Position numbers and translations under genes: made by a program
From: Thalassolituus maritimus
Lineage (GTDB): Bacteria > Pseudomonadota > Gammaproteobacteria > Pseudomonadales > Oceanobacteraceae
Direction of reading: 5' to 3'
Length of the DNA stretch: 64,000 bases
Assembly (NCBI GenBank): GCA_913019975.1
Contig: CAJWBH010000008.1
Location: 110,805-174,804 of the forward strand
Notes under the pieces: generated by a model
The model's input: only the letters and a program-made list of their open reading frames with translations
Told to the model about the DNA's origin: nothing
The model's database searches: none
Shown here: positions 37,669 through 46,546 of the stretch, piece by piece
Numbering within the stretch: position 1 is the first letter of the stretch
Layout: every line of letters starts with the position of its first letter

Positions 37669-38943
37669 ATGAAGCTTGTTAACCACGTTATTTCTGCATC
37701 CAAAAAACCGATTATCAATCGGTTTTTAATATGCTTGACCCTGTTCATACCCTTCTACGAAAGCGCTTACGCCGAAAATACAGTGAGGCTGTCTGAAGTC
37801 GTCGAGCGGGCGTTAAAGGGGCATCCACAGATTGCCATCTGGTCTTATCGGCAGCAGGGCATACAGGCTGAAATAGAAGCGGCTGGAAGCCGGCAACCTG
37901 CTCAGCTGGAACTGAGCGTCGAAGATGCATTCGGTACTGACCAGTATGAAGGTACCGATGCCATGCAGACGACCTTGAGTGCCCGCTGGCTGTTAGAAGG
38001 TGATCAGATCAGCGCCAGAACAGAACACGCAGCCGCTCAGCAGCGCTTGCTGACAACGAAACAGCGAGTGCAGCTAGCCGATATAACCGCACATACTTCA
38101 ACACTCTTTATTTCGTTACTCGCCGATCAGGAGCGGCTGCAACTGGCACAGGAAGCGTTAGCCGATGAAAAAGAAATTCTGGCGATCATTCAGCGCCGTG
38201 TGAATGCCGGTCGCGCCCAAAATACCGACCTGATACTGGCACGTACCCGTTTGACAGAGCAGGAGTTGGCAGTGGAAGAATTCGGGCACCGGCTGCAGTC
38301 GGCGTCACTGCGATTGTCTGCGCAGTGGGGAGCGGCAGAAACCCAGCTTTATGCCGCGGGAAACCTGCTGCTATTTCTGCCGTTGGCAAAAGCCGAAGCT
38401 GCCATGAACAAATTGCAGGAAACCCCGTCACTGAACCAGATAAAAGCGGAAGCAGAACTGTTCAGTGCGGAAGGAAAACTCGCGAGTGAAGAAGCGGCAA
38501 CCCCGTGGTCGGCTGGCGCAGGCCTGCGCCGTTTCGAAAATACAGATGACTATGCCCTGGTCGCCCAGTTCAGCATTCCACTGGGCGCGAATCAGCGCTA
38601 CGCCGCTCTTCAGCGCTCGGTCAATGTCCGTGAAGAACAGAAGACACTTTCAGCACAGGCGCATTTGCAACAACTGACCATCCAAACCCGCACACTGCTG
38701 ATGGAACTGGAACACAGCCAGCACGTTATCAATACCCTGACAGAAACCATTCTGCCGACTCTCAATAACGGTCGTCAGCAGGCGCTTAAAGCCTATGAAA
38801 ACGGGCAGCTGGATTATGTGCAGTGGGATAACACCCGCCAGCAATGGCTGAATGCCCGCAAGCGTTTACTAGACGAAGCGGAAGCACTGCATCAGCAGTG
38901 GATTGAATTACAGCGCCTGACCGGCCAGACCATTTATTTCTGA
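37669..38943 (+). CDS. czcC: TolC-family outer-membrane factor of a CzcCBA-type pump
   Basis: A 424-residue outer-membrane channel protein with a signal peptide (about residues 1-36, ending ESAYA) and two outer-efflux-protein repeats of long helices (about 45-215 and 225-420). It is the CzcC component that pairs with the adaptor and RND genes downstream. The ATG at 37669 follows CGGAG. An in-frame start further up (37618) lies inside the M56 gene. The second 25-bp palindrome (37703-37727) lies within the signal-peptide codons, an unusual place for an operator. Confidence 0.85.
   Translation: MKLVNHVISASKKPIINRFLICLTLFIPFYESAYAENTVRLSEVVERALKGHPQIAIWSYRQQGIQAEIEAAGSRQPAQLELSVEDAFGTDQYEGTDAMQTTLSARWLLEGDQISARTEHAAAQQRLLTTKQRVQLADITAHTSTLFISLLADQERLQLAQEALADEKEILAIIQRRVNAGRAQNTDLILARTRLTEQELAVEEFGHRLQSASLRLSAQWGAAETQLYAAGNLLLFLPLAKAEAAMNKLQETPSLNQIKAEAELFSAEGKLASEEAATPWSAGAGLRRFENTDDYALVAQFSIPLGANQRYAALQRSVNVREEQKTLSAQAHLQQLTIQTRTLLMELEHSQHVINTLTETILPTLNNGRQQALKAYENGQLDYVQWDNTRQQWLNARKRLLDEAEALHQQWIELQRLTGQTIYF
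37703..37727. promoter_or_regulatory. Candidate BlaI operator 2 inside the czcC signal-peptide codons
   Basis: Perfect 11-bp inverted repeat AAAAACCGATT/AATCGGTTTTT with a 3-bp centre. It begins 34 bp into the czcC gene and matches the palindrome at 36256-36280 at 20 of 25 positions. Bound repressor here could block an internal promoter or elongation. The match at the DNA level is too exact to be explained by coding constraint. Confidence 0.7.
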
Positions 38944-38952
38944 GGCTAAGTT

Positions 38953-40191
38953 ATGACACCCCGTAAAATATTTTCGCACCTGTTACTGGCTTTGCCGTTA
39001 TTCGCAGGCAGCGCTCTGCCAACACAAATGGTTTATGCCCAGTCGGCGGAAACAGCCGAAGCGGAACCGGAGAAAGGACCTCACCGCGGACGCATGCTGC
39101 GCGATGGTGATTTTGCTCTGGAGCTGGCTATTTTCGAAACCGGTGTACCGCCGGAGTTCCGGGTCTGGACCACATTATCCGGCCAGCCAATTGCACCACA
39201 GGATGTGCAGCTGAGCGTACGTCTTATTCGTCTTGGCGACGTTGTCGATAATATCGGTTTCCGCGCTGAAGGCGATTACCTGCGTGGCGACATGGAAATT
39301 TACGAGCCTCATTCTTTTATTGTCGATATTCAGGTTCAGCATGCTGGCCAGCAATACCAGTGGCGTTACGACAACTTTGAGGGACGTACGAATATTGCCG
39401 CGCCGATTGCCGATGCCATGGGAATTACCACCGAAGTCGCGGGGCCTGCCACTCTGCATATTCAGACCCCCGTCTGGGGAAATCTGACGTCAGTGCCGGG
39501 TAGTGAACGCAATATCAGCGCGCGTTTTGATGGCGAAATCCGCACCGTACATGTGCGCGAGGGACAGATGGTTGAGGCCGGCAGCGAATTGCTCACCATC
39601 GACAGCAACGAGAGCCTGAAAAGCTACAGCGTACGCGCACCAGCCTCTGGCATTGTCAGCCGGATTTATGCCGCTGCCGGAGAACAAAGTGCAGGACGTA
39701 CTCTGCTGACACTGCAAGACAACCGTACATTGCAGGCTGAACTTGCCGTGTACCCGAAAGACTGGAGTCGTGTAAACGCCGGAGCCCCCGTCACCATCAA
39801 GGTACCCGGCACAGAATTGCAGGCTCAGACTGTGCTTAAACATGCGTACCCCTCTGTTCAGTCCGATCAGTCACGTCTATGGCTGGCCACCCTTGATAAC
39901 GCCGAAGGTTTGTTGGCGGCCGGAATGAAAATCAATGCCCGCATTGAAACCGAAACCCGTGACGTAGCTCTGGCCGTCAAACGCTCTGGCTTACAGGCGT
40001 TTCGCGACTTTACAGTGGTCTACGCCAAAGTCGGCGACGAATACGAAGTGCGCATGCTGGAGCTTGGCCAGGCCGCCGGTGAGTGGGTTGAAGTGCTCGG
40101 TGGTCTTGAACCCGGCACAGAATACGTCAGCGAAAACAGTTACATCATCAAAGCCGACATCGAGAAGTCCGGCGCGTCACACGACCACTGA
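38953..40191 (+). CDS. czcB: RND periplasmic adaptor subunit, CzcB type
   Basis: A 412-residue membrane-fusion protein joining the inner-membrane RND pump to the outer-membrane channel. It has a signal peptide (about residues 1-30) and an N-terminal extra domain (about 40-150, starting GPHRGRMLRDGDFALELAIFE) typical of CzcB-like heavy-metal adaptors. A barrel-sandwich/lipoyl domain follows (ARFDGEIRTVHVREGQMVEAGSELL) and then beta-barrel domains. It ends GASHDH, a possible metal ligand cluster. It is spaced 9 bp from czcC and 14 bp from czcA. Confidence 0.88.
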   Translation: MTPRKIFSHLLLALPLFAGSALPTQMVYAQSAETAEAEPEKGPHRGRMLRDGDFALELAIFETGVPPEFRVWTTLSGQPIAPQDVQLSVRLIRLGDVVDNIGFRAEGDYLRGDMEIYEPHSFIVDIQVQHAGQQYQWRYDNFEGRTNIAAPIADAMGITTEVAGPATLHIQTPVWGNLTSVPGSERNISARFDGEIRTVHVREGQMVEAGSELLTIDSNESLKSYSVRAPASGIVSRIYAAAGEQSAGRTLLTLQDNRTLQAELAVYPKDWSRVNAGAPVTIKVPGTELQAQTVLKHAYPSVQSDQSRLWLATLDNAEGLLAAGMKINARIETETRDVALAVKRSGLQAFRDFTVVYAKVGDEYEVRMLELGQAAGEWVEVLGGLEPGTEYVSENSYIIKADIEKSGASHDH

Positions 40192-40205
40192 TACGGGAAA
40201 TCGCC

Positions 40206-43200
40206 ATGTTGGATTTACTGATAAAACTGGCCATTGCCCGGCGGAATCTGGTGATGGTCGTTGTCGCCATCGTTGCCCTTCTGGGTCTATGGAACTTTAA
40301 CCGGCTGCCGATTGATGCCGTGCCCGACATCACTAATGTGCAGGTGATGATCAATACCGAAGCGCCCGGCTTTACTCCACTGGAAGTAGAGCAGCGTATT
40401 ACTTATCCGCTGGAAACCGCACTGGCCGGATTACCTGGGCTGGAATACACCCGTTCGGTATCGCGCTACGGCCTGTCGCAGGTGATCGCTATTTTCAGCG
40501 ATGACACCGATATTTATTTCGCCCGCCAATTGGTCGGCGAACGCATGGCATCTGCCAGTAGTCGTCTGCCTGGTGGCTTACAGCCAGAAATGGGCCCTAT
40601 CGCTACTGGTCTGGGTGAAATCTTTATGTTCACCGTGGATGCCGAGCCTGGCGCGGTAAATGCCGATGGGTCTGCCGTCACACCCATGGATCTGCGCAGT
40701 GTGCACGACTGGATTATCCGCCCGCAGCTGATGCAGGTGCCGGGCGTGGTGGAAGTAAACCCCATCGGTGGCTACGAGCGGGAAGTCGTGGTGCAGATGC
40801 AACCGCAACGCATGCTGGCTGCTGGTATCAGCAGTGCCGATATTGTGGCCGCTATCCGCGCCAACAATGAAAACCGTGGCGCCGGATTTGTTGAGCGAAA
40901 TGGTGCGCAATGGCTGATGCGGATTCCGGGGCAGGCAATGCAGGCCGACGATATAGCGGCAATTACCATTACCTCTGACAATGGAAAAACGGTGCATATC
41001 AGCGACGTGGCCGAGGTGAGCATTGGCCACGGCCTGCGCACCGGCGCCGCGACCCAGAATGGCCGGGAAGTGGTGATGAGTACGGTGTTTATGCTGGTTG
41101 GTGAAAACAGCCGCACAGTGGCAAGTAATGTCGGTAAAAAACTGGCCGAGATTAATGCGTCTCTGCCTGAAGGCATTGTGGCAACGGCTGCCTACGACCG
41201 CACCGGACTGGTAGAGAAAACCCTGAGTACCGTCACCACCAATCTGGTGGAAGGTGCTTTGCTGGTGATTGTTATTTTGTTCCTGATGCTGGGCAATATC
41301 CGCGCGGCCATCCTTACCGCGCTGGTTATTCCTCTGGCAATGCTGATGACCTTTACCGGTATGGTACAGACTCGCGTCAGCGCCAACCTGATGAGTCTGG
41401 GCGCGCTTGATTTTGGTCTGCTGGTCGATGGTGCCATCATCATTGTCGAAAACTGCCTGCGTCGTCTGAGCCAGCAGACAGGTCCGCTTGCATTAAAAGA
41501 ACGTCTGCAACTGGTGTTTGAAGCCACTCGGGAAGTCATCCGCCCGGCATTATTTGGTGTATTTATTATCACCGCCGTGTACGCACCGATTTTCGCCCTC
41601 GAAGGGGTCGAAGGCAAAATGTTCCACCCGATGGCCATCACCGTTGTGATTGCTCTGCTGAGTGCGATTCTGCTGTCAGTCACCTTTGTTCCAGCTGCAG
41701 TGGCCTTGCTGTTCAAAGGTCCGGTTACGGAAAAGCGCAACCCTCTGGTGTCGGCACTCATGCGCATGTATCAGCCATTATTGGCGCTGGCCCTGCAAGC
41801 TAGAGCGCCCATCATTGGGCTGGCGGCAGTGCTGGTTTTACTGAGCATCTGGCAAGCCACCAGGTTAGGCAGCGAGTTTGCCCCGAATCTGGATGAAGGT
41901 GATATTGCCATGCATGCACTGCGCATCCCAGGTACGTCTCTCAGTCAGGCCATTGCCCTGCAGGAAACACTGGAAGAACGCATCAAAGCCCTGCCGGAAG
42001 TTGAGCGGGTATTTGCCAAAATCGGTACCGCTGACGTCGCCACCGATGCTGTGCCGCCGAGTGTGGCCGATAACTTTATTATTCTGAAACCACGTGACCA
42101 GTGGCCAGATCCGAATAAGCCCAAGCAGCAGGTGATCGCCGAACTGGAAGCCCTAGTCAGTGAAATCCCTGGTAATCGTTATGAGTTTTTACAGCCCATT
42201 CAGATGCGCTTTAACGAATTACTCGCTGGTGTACGCGCCGAAGTTGCTATCAAGATTTTCGGTGACGATCTGGATGTGTTAACTGGCCTTGGCGCGTCGC
42301 TTGAGAAAATTGTTGCTGGTGTCGATGGAGCGGTGGACATTCAGACTGAGCAGGTGACCGGCTTGCCACTGCTGGAATTTATTCCGGATGCTGACGCATT
42401 ACGCCGTCACGGTATCAGCCGCCAACAGCTGCAGGATCAGCTGGCCACCGCTCTGGGCGGAGAAGTCGCAGGTACCCTGTTTGAAGGAGATCGCCGGGCA
42501 GATATAACCGTACGCCTGCCTGAAACCGTACGCGCTGATATCGACGGCCTGAACTATTTACCGGTGACCGTTGCACACGGGCAGGTTGTTCCACTGCAGG
42601 AGCTGATCACACTCAGTGAAAACATCGGTGTTAATCAGGTAAACCGCGAAAATGGTAAACGCCGTCTGGTGGTCACCGCCAACGTTCGCGGTCGCGATCT
42701 TGGCAGTTTTGTGGAAGCCGTGCGCAATGCTGTTGGTGATGAACTGGATATTCCCGCAGGCTACTGGGTGGAATATGGCGGTACCTATCAGAAGCTGCAG
42801 TCCGCGTCACAAAGACTGATGATTGTTGTGCCAGTAACTTTGCTGATGATCGTTGGTTTGCTGGTACTGGCACTGAATTCTGTGCGCGACGCACTGGTCA
42901 TTTTTACCGGTGTTCCACTGGCCTTAACCGGCGGCGTACTGGCGCTGACCGTGCGTGATATTCCCTTTTCGATTTCTGCGGCCGTAGGATTTATTGCCCT
43001 GTCGGGTATCGCCATTCTGAACGCATTAGTGATGGTGTCGTTTATCCGGGAATTACAGCGCTCTGGGCAAAGTCTTGAGCAGGCTATCGTTGAAGGTGCA
43101 CTGACGCGTCTGCGTCCGGTGATTACCACTGCACTGGTAGCGTCACTGGGTTTTGTCCCGATGGCACTGAACACAGGTATCGGTTCAGAAGTACAACGAC

Positions 43201-43313
43201 CACTGGCAACCGTCGTGATTGGTGGTGTTATTTCTTCTACGATTCTGACCTTGTTTGTGATTCCGGCACTATACCGTCTGGTGCATCGTAGTGAAAAACG
43301 AGGGAATGCATGA
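40206..43313 (+). CDS. czcA: Heavy-metal efflux RND pump, CzcA family
   Basis: A 1035-residue proton-driven RND transporter with twelve TM helices and two large periplasmic loops. The TM4 signature DFGLLVDGAIIIVEN matches the HME1 class (Zn/Co/Cd exporters: DFG...DGA...VEN) rather than the Cu/Ag class. NRLPIDAVPDITNVQV is the typical HME N-terminus, and SEFAPNLDEGDIAMH follows the second-half TM. With czcC and czcB it makes a complete tripartite divalent-cation exporter. Its stop overlaps the hupE-like start by 4 bases. Confidence 0.93.
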   Translation: MLDLLIKLAIARRNLVMVVVAIVALLGLWNFNRLPIDAVPDITNVQVMINTEAPGFTPLEVEQRITYPLETALAGLPGLEYTRSVSRYGLSQVIAIFSDDTDIYFARQLVGERMASASSRLPGGLQPEMGPIATGLGEIFMFTVDAEPGAVNADGSAVTPMDLRSVHDWIIRPQLMQVPGVVEVNPIGGYEREVVVQMQPQRMLAAGISSADIVAAIRANNENRGAGFVERNGAQWLMRIPGQAMQADDIAAITITSDNGKTVHISDVAEVSIGHGLRTGAATQNGREVVMSTVFMLVGENSRTVASNVGKKLAEINASLPEGIVATAAYDRTGLVEKTLSTVTTNLVEGALLVIVILFLMLGNIRAAILTALVIPLAMLMTFTGMVQTRVSANLMSLGALDFGLLVDGAIIIVENCLRRLSQQTGPLALKERLQLVFEATREVIRPALFGVFIITAVYAPIFALEGVEGKMFHPMAITVVIALLSAILLSVTFVPAAVALLFKGPVTEKRNPLVSALMRMYQPLLALALQARAPIIGLAAVLVLLSIWQATRLGSEFAPNLDEGDIAMHALRIPGTSLSQAIALQETLEERIKALPEVERVFAKIGTADVATDAVPPSVADNFIILKPRDQWPDPNKPKQQVIAELEALVSEIPGNRYEFLQPIQMRFNELLAGVRAEVAIKIFGDDLDVLTGLGASLEKIVAGVDGAVDIQTEQVTGLPLLEFIPDADALRRHGISRQQLQDQLATALGGEVAGTLFEGDRRADITVRLPETVRADIDGLNYLPVTVAHGQVVPLQELITLSENIGVNQVNRENGKRRLVVTANVRGRDLGSFVEAVRNAVGDELDIPAGYWVEYGGTYQKLQSASQRLMIVVPVTLLMIVGLLVLALNSVRDALVIFTGVPLALTGGVLALTVRDIPFSISAAVGFIALSGIAILNALVMVSFIRELQRSGQSLEQAIVEGALTRLRPVITTALVASLGFVPMALNTGIGSEVQRPLATVVIGGVISSTILTLFVIPALYRLVHRSEKRGNA

Positions 43314-43996
43314 AATTGTCTATAACACGTCTTGTACTTTTACTCGCCATGTTAACCACAGCGTCCTTCGCTGTGGCCCATGGCGTTGACGACAACACCC
43401 GCATCTTCTTACAGCAGAACACCGGCGTTCAGTTTGTGCCGTTCCTGTACATTGGGGCCAAGCACATGATCACGGGTTACGATCATCTGTTGTTTCTGGT
43501 CGGGGTGATTTTCTTTCTTTATCGCAGCCGCGAAGTACTGCTGTATGTCAGCCTGTTTACCCTTGGGCACAGCATTACGCTGATGTCCGGGGTGCTGGCC
43601 AATATTCAGGTGAATGCTTACCTGATCGACGCCATTATCGGTTTGTCAGTGCTGTATAAGGGCTTTGATAACCTGGGTGGCTTCAAACAGTTACTGGGCT
43701 TTCAGCCGGACACCCGTCTGGCAGTGCTGATCTTCGGGTTATTTCATGGCTTTGGTCTGGCGACGAAACTGCAGGAGTTTCATATCCCGGAAGACGGCCT
43801 GCTGACCAATCTGATCGCTTTCAATATTGGCGTCGAACTCGGTCAGTTTGCGGCACTGGGGCTGATTCTGATTCTGATATCCGCGTGGCGTCACTCAGCG
43901 ACGTTCGGGCGTTTCGCTGTGCTGACCAACACGCTTTTAATGGCCTGCGGAGTGATGCTGACGGGTTATCAGCTCACTGGCTATTTTTCTTCCTGA
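43310..43996 (+). CDS. HupE/UreJ family membrane protein
   Basis: A 228-residue membrane protein with a signal-like N-terminus ending VAHGVDD and about six further TM helices. The family's conserved GYDHLLFLVGVI, TLGHSITL and FGLFHGFGLA blocks contain His/Asp residues placed to bind a divalent metal. HupE/UreJ proteins are permeases for nickel or cobalt. Here the gene is translationally coupled to czcA, so it may take part in metal handling with the pump. The transport direction cannot be read from sequence. Confidence 0.85.
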   Translation: MKLSITRLVLLLAMLTTASFAVAHGVDDNTRIFLQQNTGVQFVPFLYIGAKHMITGYDHLLFLVGVIFFLYRSREVLLYVSLFTLGHSITLMSGVLANIQVNAYLIDAIIGLSVLYKGFDNLGGFKQLLGFQPDTRLAVLIFGLFHGFGLATKLQEFHIPEDGLLTNLIAFNIGVELGQFAALGLILILISAWRHSATFGRFAVLTNTLLMACGVMLTGYQLTGYFSS

Positions 43997-44008
43997 GGAC
44001 GGTTTTCT

Positions 44009-44548
44009 ATGACAACGCAAAGCACACAACTTCAGACCTCGGCCAAACAACTTTGGCTGGCGACCGCTGCGGCGTTTGTGATTGGTCTTGTTACACTGGT
44101 GCTGGTGATTATGCCTGCGGAATACAACATTGACCCTACGGGTGTCGGGTCCGCATTGGGCCTGACCGCGCTGTCGCCTGAAAAACTTGCCGAAGCGGAG
44201 ACAGAAGCAGCTAAGGCTTCCGCTAAAGCAATGGATGGTATGGCGACGGTAGTTCTACCGCCTGCGAGCGGTAAAGAATTTAAACTGGAAATGACCGCCG
44301 GTGAACAGGTCGATTTTGAATGGATCACCGACGGAGATGTCGTATATGTGGATATGCACGGCGAACCATTTGATGATCCTACCGGCTATTTTAAAAGCTA
44401 TGCTGTGACCACCACCAATGAAATGAAAGGCAGCTTCACCGCCGCTTTTGAAGGCACACATGGTTGGTACTTCCGTAATGACAGTAACGCTGAAGTCACA
44501 GTGCAGCTGTTTTATGAAGGCCAATATAAAAATCCAAAAATGATGTAA
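44009..44548 (+). CDS. Membrane-anchored periplasmic protein of the efflux operon
   Basis: A 179-residue protein with one N-terminal TM helix (about residues 15-36) and a periplasmic domain. That domain has an Ala/Glu-rich helical linker (about 55-75) and a beta-rich C-terminal part (about 80-175) with EFKLEMTAGEQVDFEWITDG and HGWYFRNDSNAEVTVQLFYEG. That C-terminal pattern resembles small beta-sandwich domains. Similar unnamed 'transmembrane anchor' proteins accompany HupE and CzcA genes in other marine gammaproteobacteria. No biochemical function is known. Confidence 0.75.
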   Translation: MTTQSTQLQTSAKQLWLATAAAFVIGLVTLVLVIMPAEYNIDPTGVGSALGLTALSPEKLAEAETEAAKASAKAMDGMATVVLPPASGKEFKLEMTAGEQVDFEWITDGDVVYVDMHGEPFDDPTGYFKSYAVTTTNEMKGSFTAAFEGTHGWYFRNDSNAEVTVQLFYEGQYKNPKMM

Positions 44549-44570
44549 ACCCAATACAGGAGATATGGAT

Positions 44571-44906
44571 ATGAAATCGTTACTTATTACCGCCGCAATG
44601 TCGCTGGCCGTGTACTCAGGTCAGGCTCTGTCACATGGCTCTCATGGCGTCGTGGATGCTGATGGCGCAAAAATGGCTGCAGCTCGTATGGTTCAGAAAA
44701 TGACGGTACGTGACTTCGGATTTAAGGCGGGTCAGCTGGCACCGGAATGGCGCAATATCAGCGAGTCTCAGGTTGCCGTTAGAGAGACTGGCGAAGGCTT
44801 TTATATCATTGAAGTGACCAAAGCTGAAAGCGAAGACAAGGTCTATGTAAAGGTACTCAGAAACGGTGATGTGAGCAATGTAAGTACTACTTACCCACAA
44901 CAATAG
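44571..44906 (+). CDS. Small periplasmic DUF6488-like protein
   Basis: A 111-residue secreted protein with a signal peptide (about residues 1-22, ending ALSHG). The mature part is a small alpha/beta domain containing ARMVQKMTVRDFGFKAGQLAPEW and FYIIEVTKAES. HGSHG after the cleavage site could bind metal. The ATG at 44571 sits 8 nt after AGGAG; an ATG at 44565 is in frame but too close to it. It is last gene of the blaI-czc operon. Function unknown. Confidence 0.7.
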   Translation: MKSLLITAAMSLAVYSGQALSHGSHGVVDADGAKMAAARMVQKMTVRDFGFKAGQLAPEWRNISESQVAVRETGEGFYIIEVTKAESEDKVYVKVLRNGDVSNVSTTYPQQ

Positions 44907-45020
44907 CGCTTACTCAGACACCACCAGCCTCTTCTGTAACAGGAAGGGGCTCAATGACCGAACCTCGCCCTCCTCAATACCAACAGTATCTCAACATTTA
45001 ACTTGCCACACTCACTTGTT

Positions 45021-45043
45021 GATATGTTATATTGTAACCACAT
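45021..45043. promoter_or_regulatory. Zur-like box upstream of the AztD-like lipoprotein gene
   Basis: GATATGTTATATTGTAACC followed by ACAT, close to the gammaproteobacterial Zur consensus (GAAATGTTATA-N-TATAACATTTC). Its core TATGTTATATTGTAAC (45023-45038) has the same TATGTTATANNGTAAC pattern as the box at 53391-53406 on the opposite strand. It lies about 60-80 bp before the lipoprotein start. Zinc-dependent repression is inferred. Confidence 0.65.
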
Positions 45044-45100
45044 AATTTACTGGTGGTGCAGTATACGTCTGTGACCATGACACTTACGGATGAAGGATTT

Positions 45101-46447
45101 ATGACCATGGCTTCGTTTTATGAAAGTGAGCTGAGCAAATCACTATTAGTGCTGGCAATGGCAGGCACCCTGGCGGCTTGTGGTGGTGGCTCAGGCAGTA
45201 GCTCAGATAGTGACCACGACGACGATGACCACTCAGAAGAAGAGCATGCAGGAGGTCGCCTGATTTACTCAGTTTCTGACGATTCTGGCCTGAATATGTA
45301 CGACCAGACCGTAGAGTCTGATGATGCGTATTCGACCGACGTAATTGCAACTTCTACATCCGGCTCCACTCTGGTGCTGGCTAAGAGCGGTCTGACTGCT
45401 GCTCTGTTAGACGGTGGTGCTGTTTCTATTGTCGATTCAGGTCTCGAACACCTGGTGGATGAGGACGGTCATACACACGACGTTTCATCGGCCGCAACCA
45501 CTCTGACGTCGGGAATCACTACAGTCATCACGACTCACGAATACTTCTCTGCCTATGACGGCAGCACAAGCACTGTCCTGAATGCAGAAGATGGGGCTGT
45601 CGTAACCACCTGGACGTCTGTTGATTACCCAACACTGGCACTGGCCGGTGGCCACTATCTTACGTTCACCGATATCGACGGCAGTATAACCATCGAAGTT
45701 AAGGAGGCTGATGGTGAATCCCTGACCGCCCCTGTCAGCGCTACCTGTAATGGTGATATCACAGCAACCGCTCAGACAGAGCATCTGACTCAGATTTTAT
45801 GCAGTAATGATTCGTTGCTTTCAGTTATCGCTGCCGAAGGCGAGACCGATACCAGCTTCACGATCACAACAGATACCAGCACAACCGTCGCTGACCTGAC
45901 CAACTTAACGGCGACCTTCTCGACCTACGACGTTATTGCTGGCTGGAGCACTGAGGCCAATAAGCTGGTGCTATCCAAAGCACACAGTGACCATGTCGAT
46001 ACCGCAGATATCTCTTCAGAATTAGTGGCGGATGGCATTATTACCGTTGCAGCACCAAGCAGTGACGAATCAGAAGCACTTGGCGTGCTCGGTACCAGCG
46101 GTCGCTTTCTTGCTCTTTTCTATCACGCCGAAGGCGAAGAGCTGACGATTGAAGGCAGCAGTAAATTCGATCTCGACACGTCAATCAGCTGGTCCGCATC
46201 GGATCTTTTACTCGCTGATTCCGAGGCCTTTATCGCAGTGAATCTTGCTGGCAACACATTGTTCTTCATTGATGGCCATGACGGAGAAAGCTACCACCTC
46301 CACTCCAGCGCGGAGGGCAGCTCTGACCTGAGTGCACTTGCAAGTGCGGTGCTCGCTCATGCGCAGGACGATCACGATCATGATGAAGACCATGACGATG
46401 AGCACGACCATGATGAGGAAGACGGTGAATCAGACCACGACCACTGA
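45101..46447 (+). CDS. His/Asp-rich lipoprotein, AztD-like zinc chaperone candidate
   Basis: A 448-residue lipoprotein with lipobox LAAC near residue 27, followed by an Asp/His/Glu-rich stretch (DSDHDDDDHSEEEHAGG). The middle looks like a beta-propeller of short strands; SGLEHLVDEDGHTHD, with its SG...H.H loop, resembles the metal loop of AztD zinc chaperones. The C-terminal 25 residues are nearly all Asp, His and Glu. Context (Zur-like box, TonB receptor downstream) supports zinc binding and delivery. The start is uncertain: ATG 45107 has better spacing to GAAGGA than 45101. AztD assignment is by resemblance only. Confidence 0.65.
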   Translation: MTMASFYESELSKSLLVLAMAGTLAACGGGSGSSSDSDHDDDDHSEEEHAGGRLIYSVSDDSGLNMYDQTVESDDAYSTDVIATSTSGSTLVLAKSGLTAALLDGGAVSIVDSGLEHLVDEDGHTHDVSSAATTLTSGITTVITTHEYFSAYDGSTSTVLNAEDGAVVTTWTSVDYPTLALAGGHYLTFTDIDGSITIEVKEADGESLTAPVSATCNGDITATAQTEHLTQILCSNDSLLSVIAAEGETDTSFTITTDTSTTVADLTNLTATFSTYDVIAGWSTEANKLVLSKAHSDHVDTADISSELVADGIITVAAPSSDESEALGVLGTSGRFLALFYHAEGEELTIEGSSKFDLDTSISWSASDLLLADSEAFIAVNLAGNTLFFIDGHDGESYHLHSSAEGSSDLSALASAVLAHAQDDHDHDEDHDDEHDHDEEDGESDHDH

Positions 46448-46472
46448 TCACTGAGCCCACTCCCTCGCATGG

Positions 46473-46507
46473 AAGCCCGGCCCTCAGGTGCCCGGGCTTT
46501 CTTTGTT
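46473..46507 (+). terminator. Intrinsic terminator between lipoprotein and TonB receptor genes
   Basis: 8-bp stem AAGCCCGG/CCGGGCTT with an 11-nt loop, then TTTCTTTGTTTT. It may limit readthrough into the receptor gene 40 bp away. Confidence 0.8.
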
Positions 46508-46546
46508 TTCTGATATTATGCGCGTCTGATTTTTATAGGTTCCGGT

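Noticed and set aside
41192-41767. 191-codon minus-strand frame inside czcA
   Set aside because: A Ser/Thr/Arg-rich translation typical of antisense to a membrane-protein gene; no domain visible.
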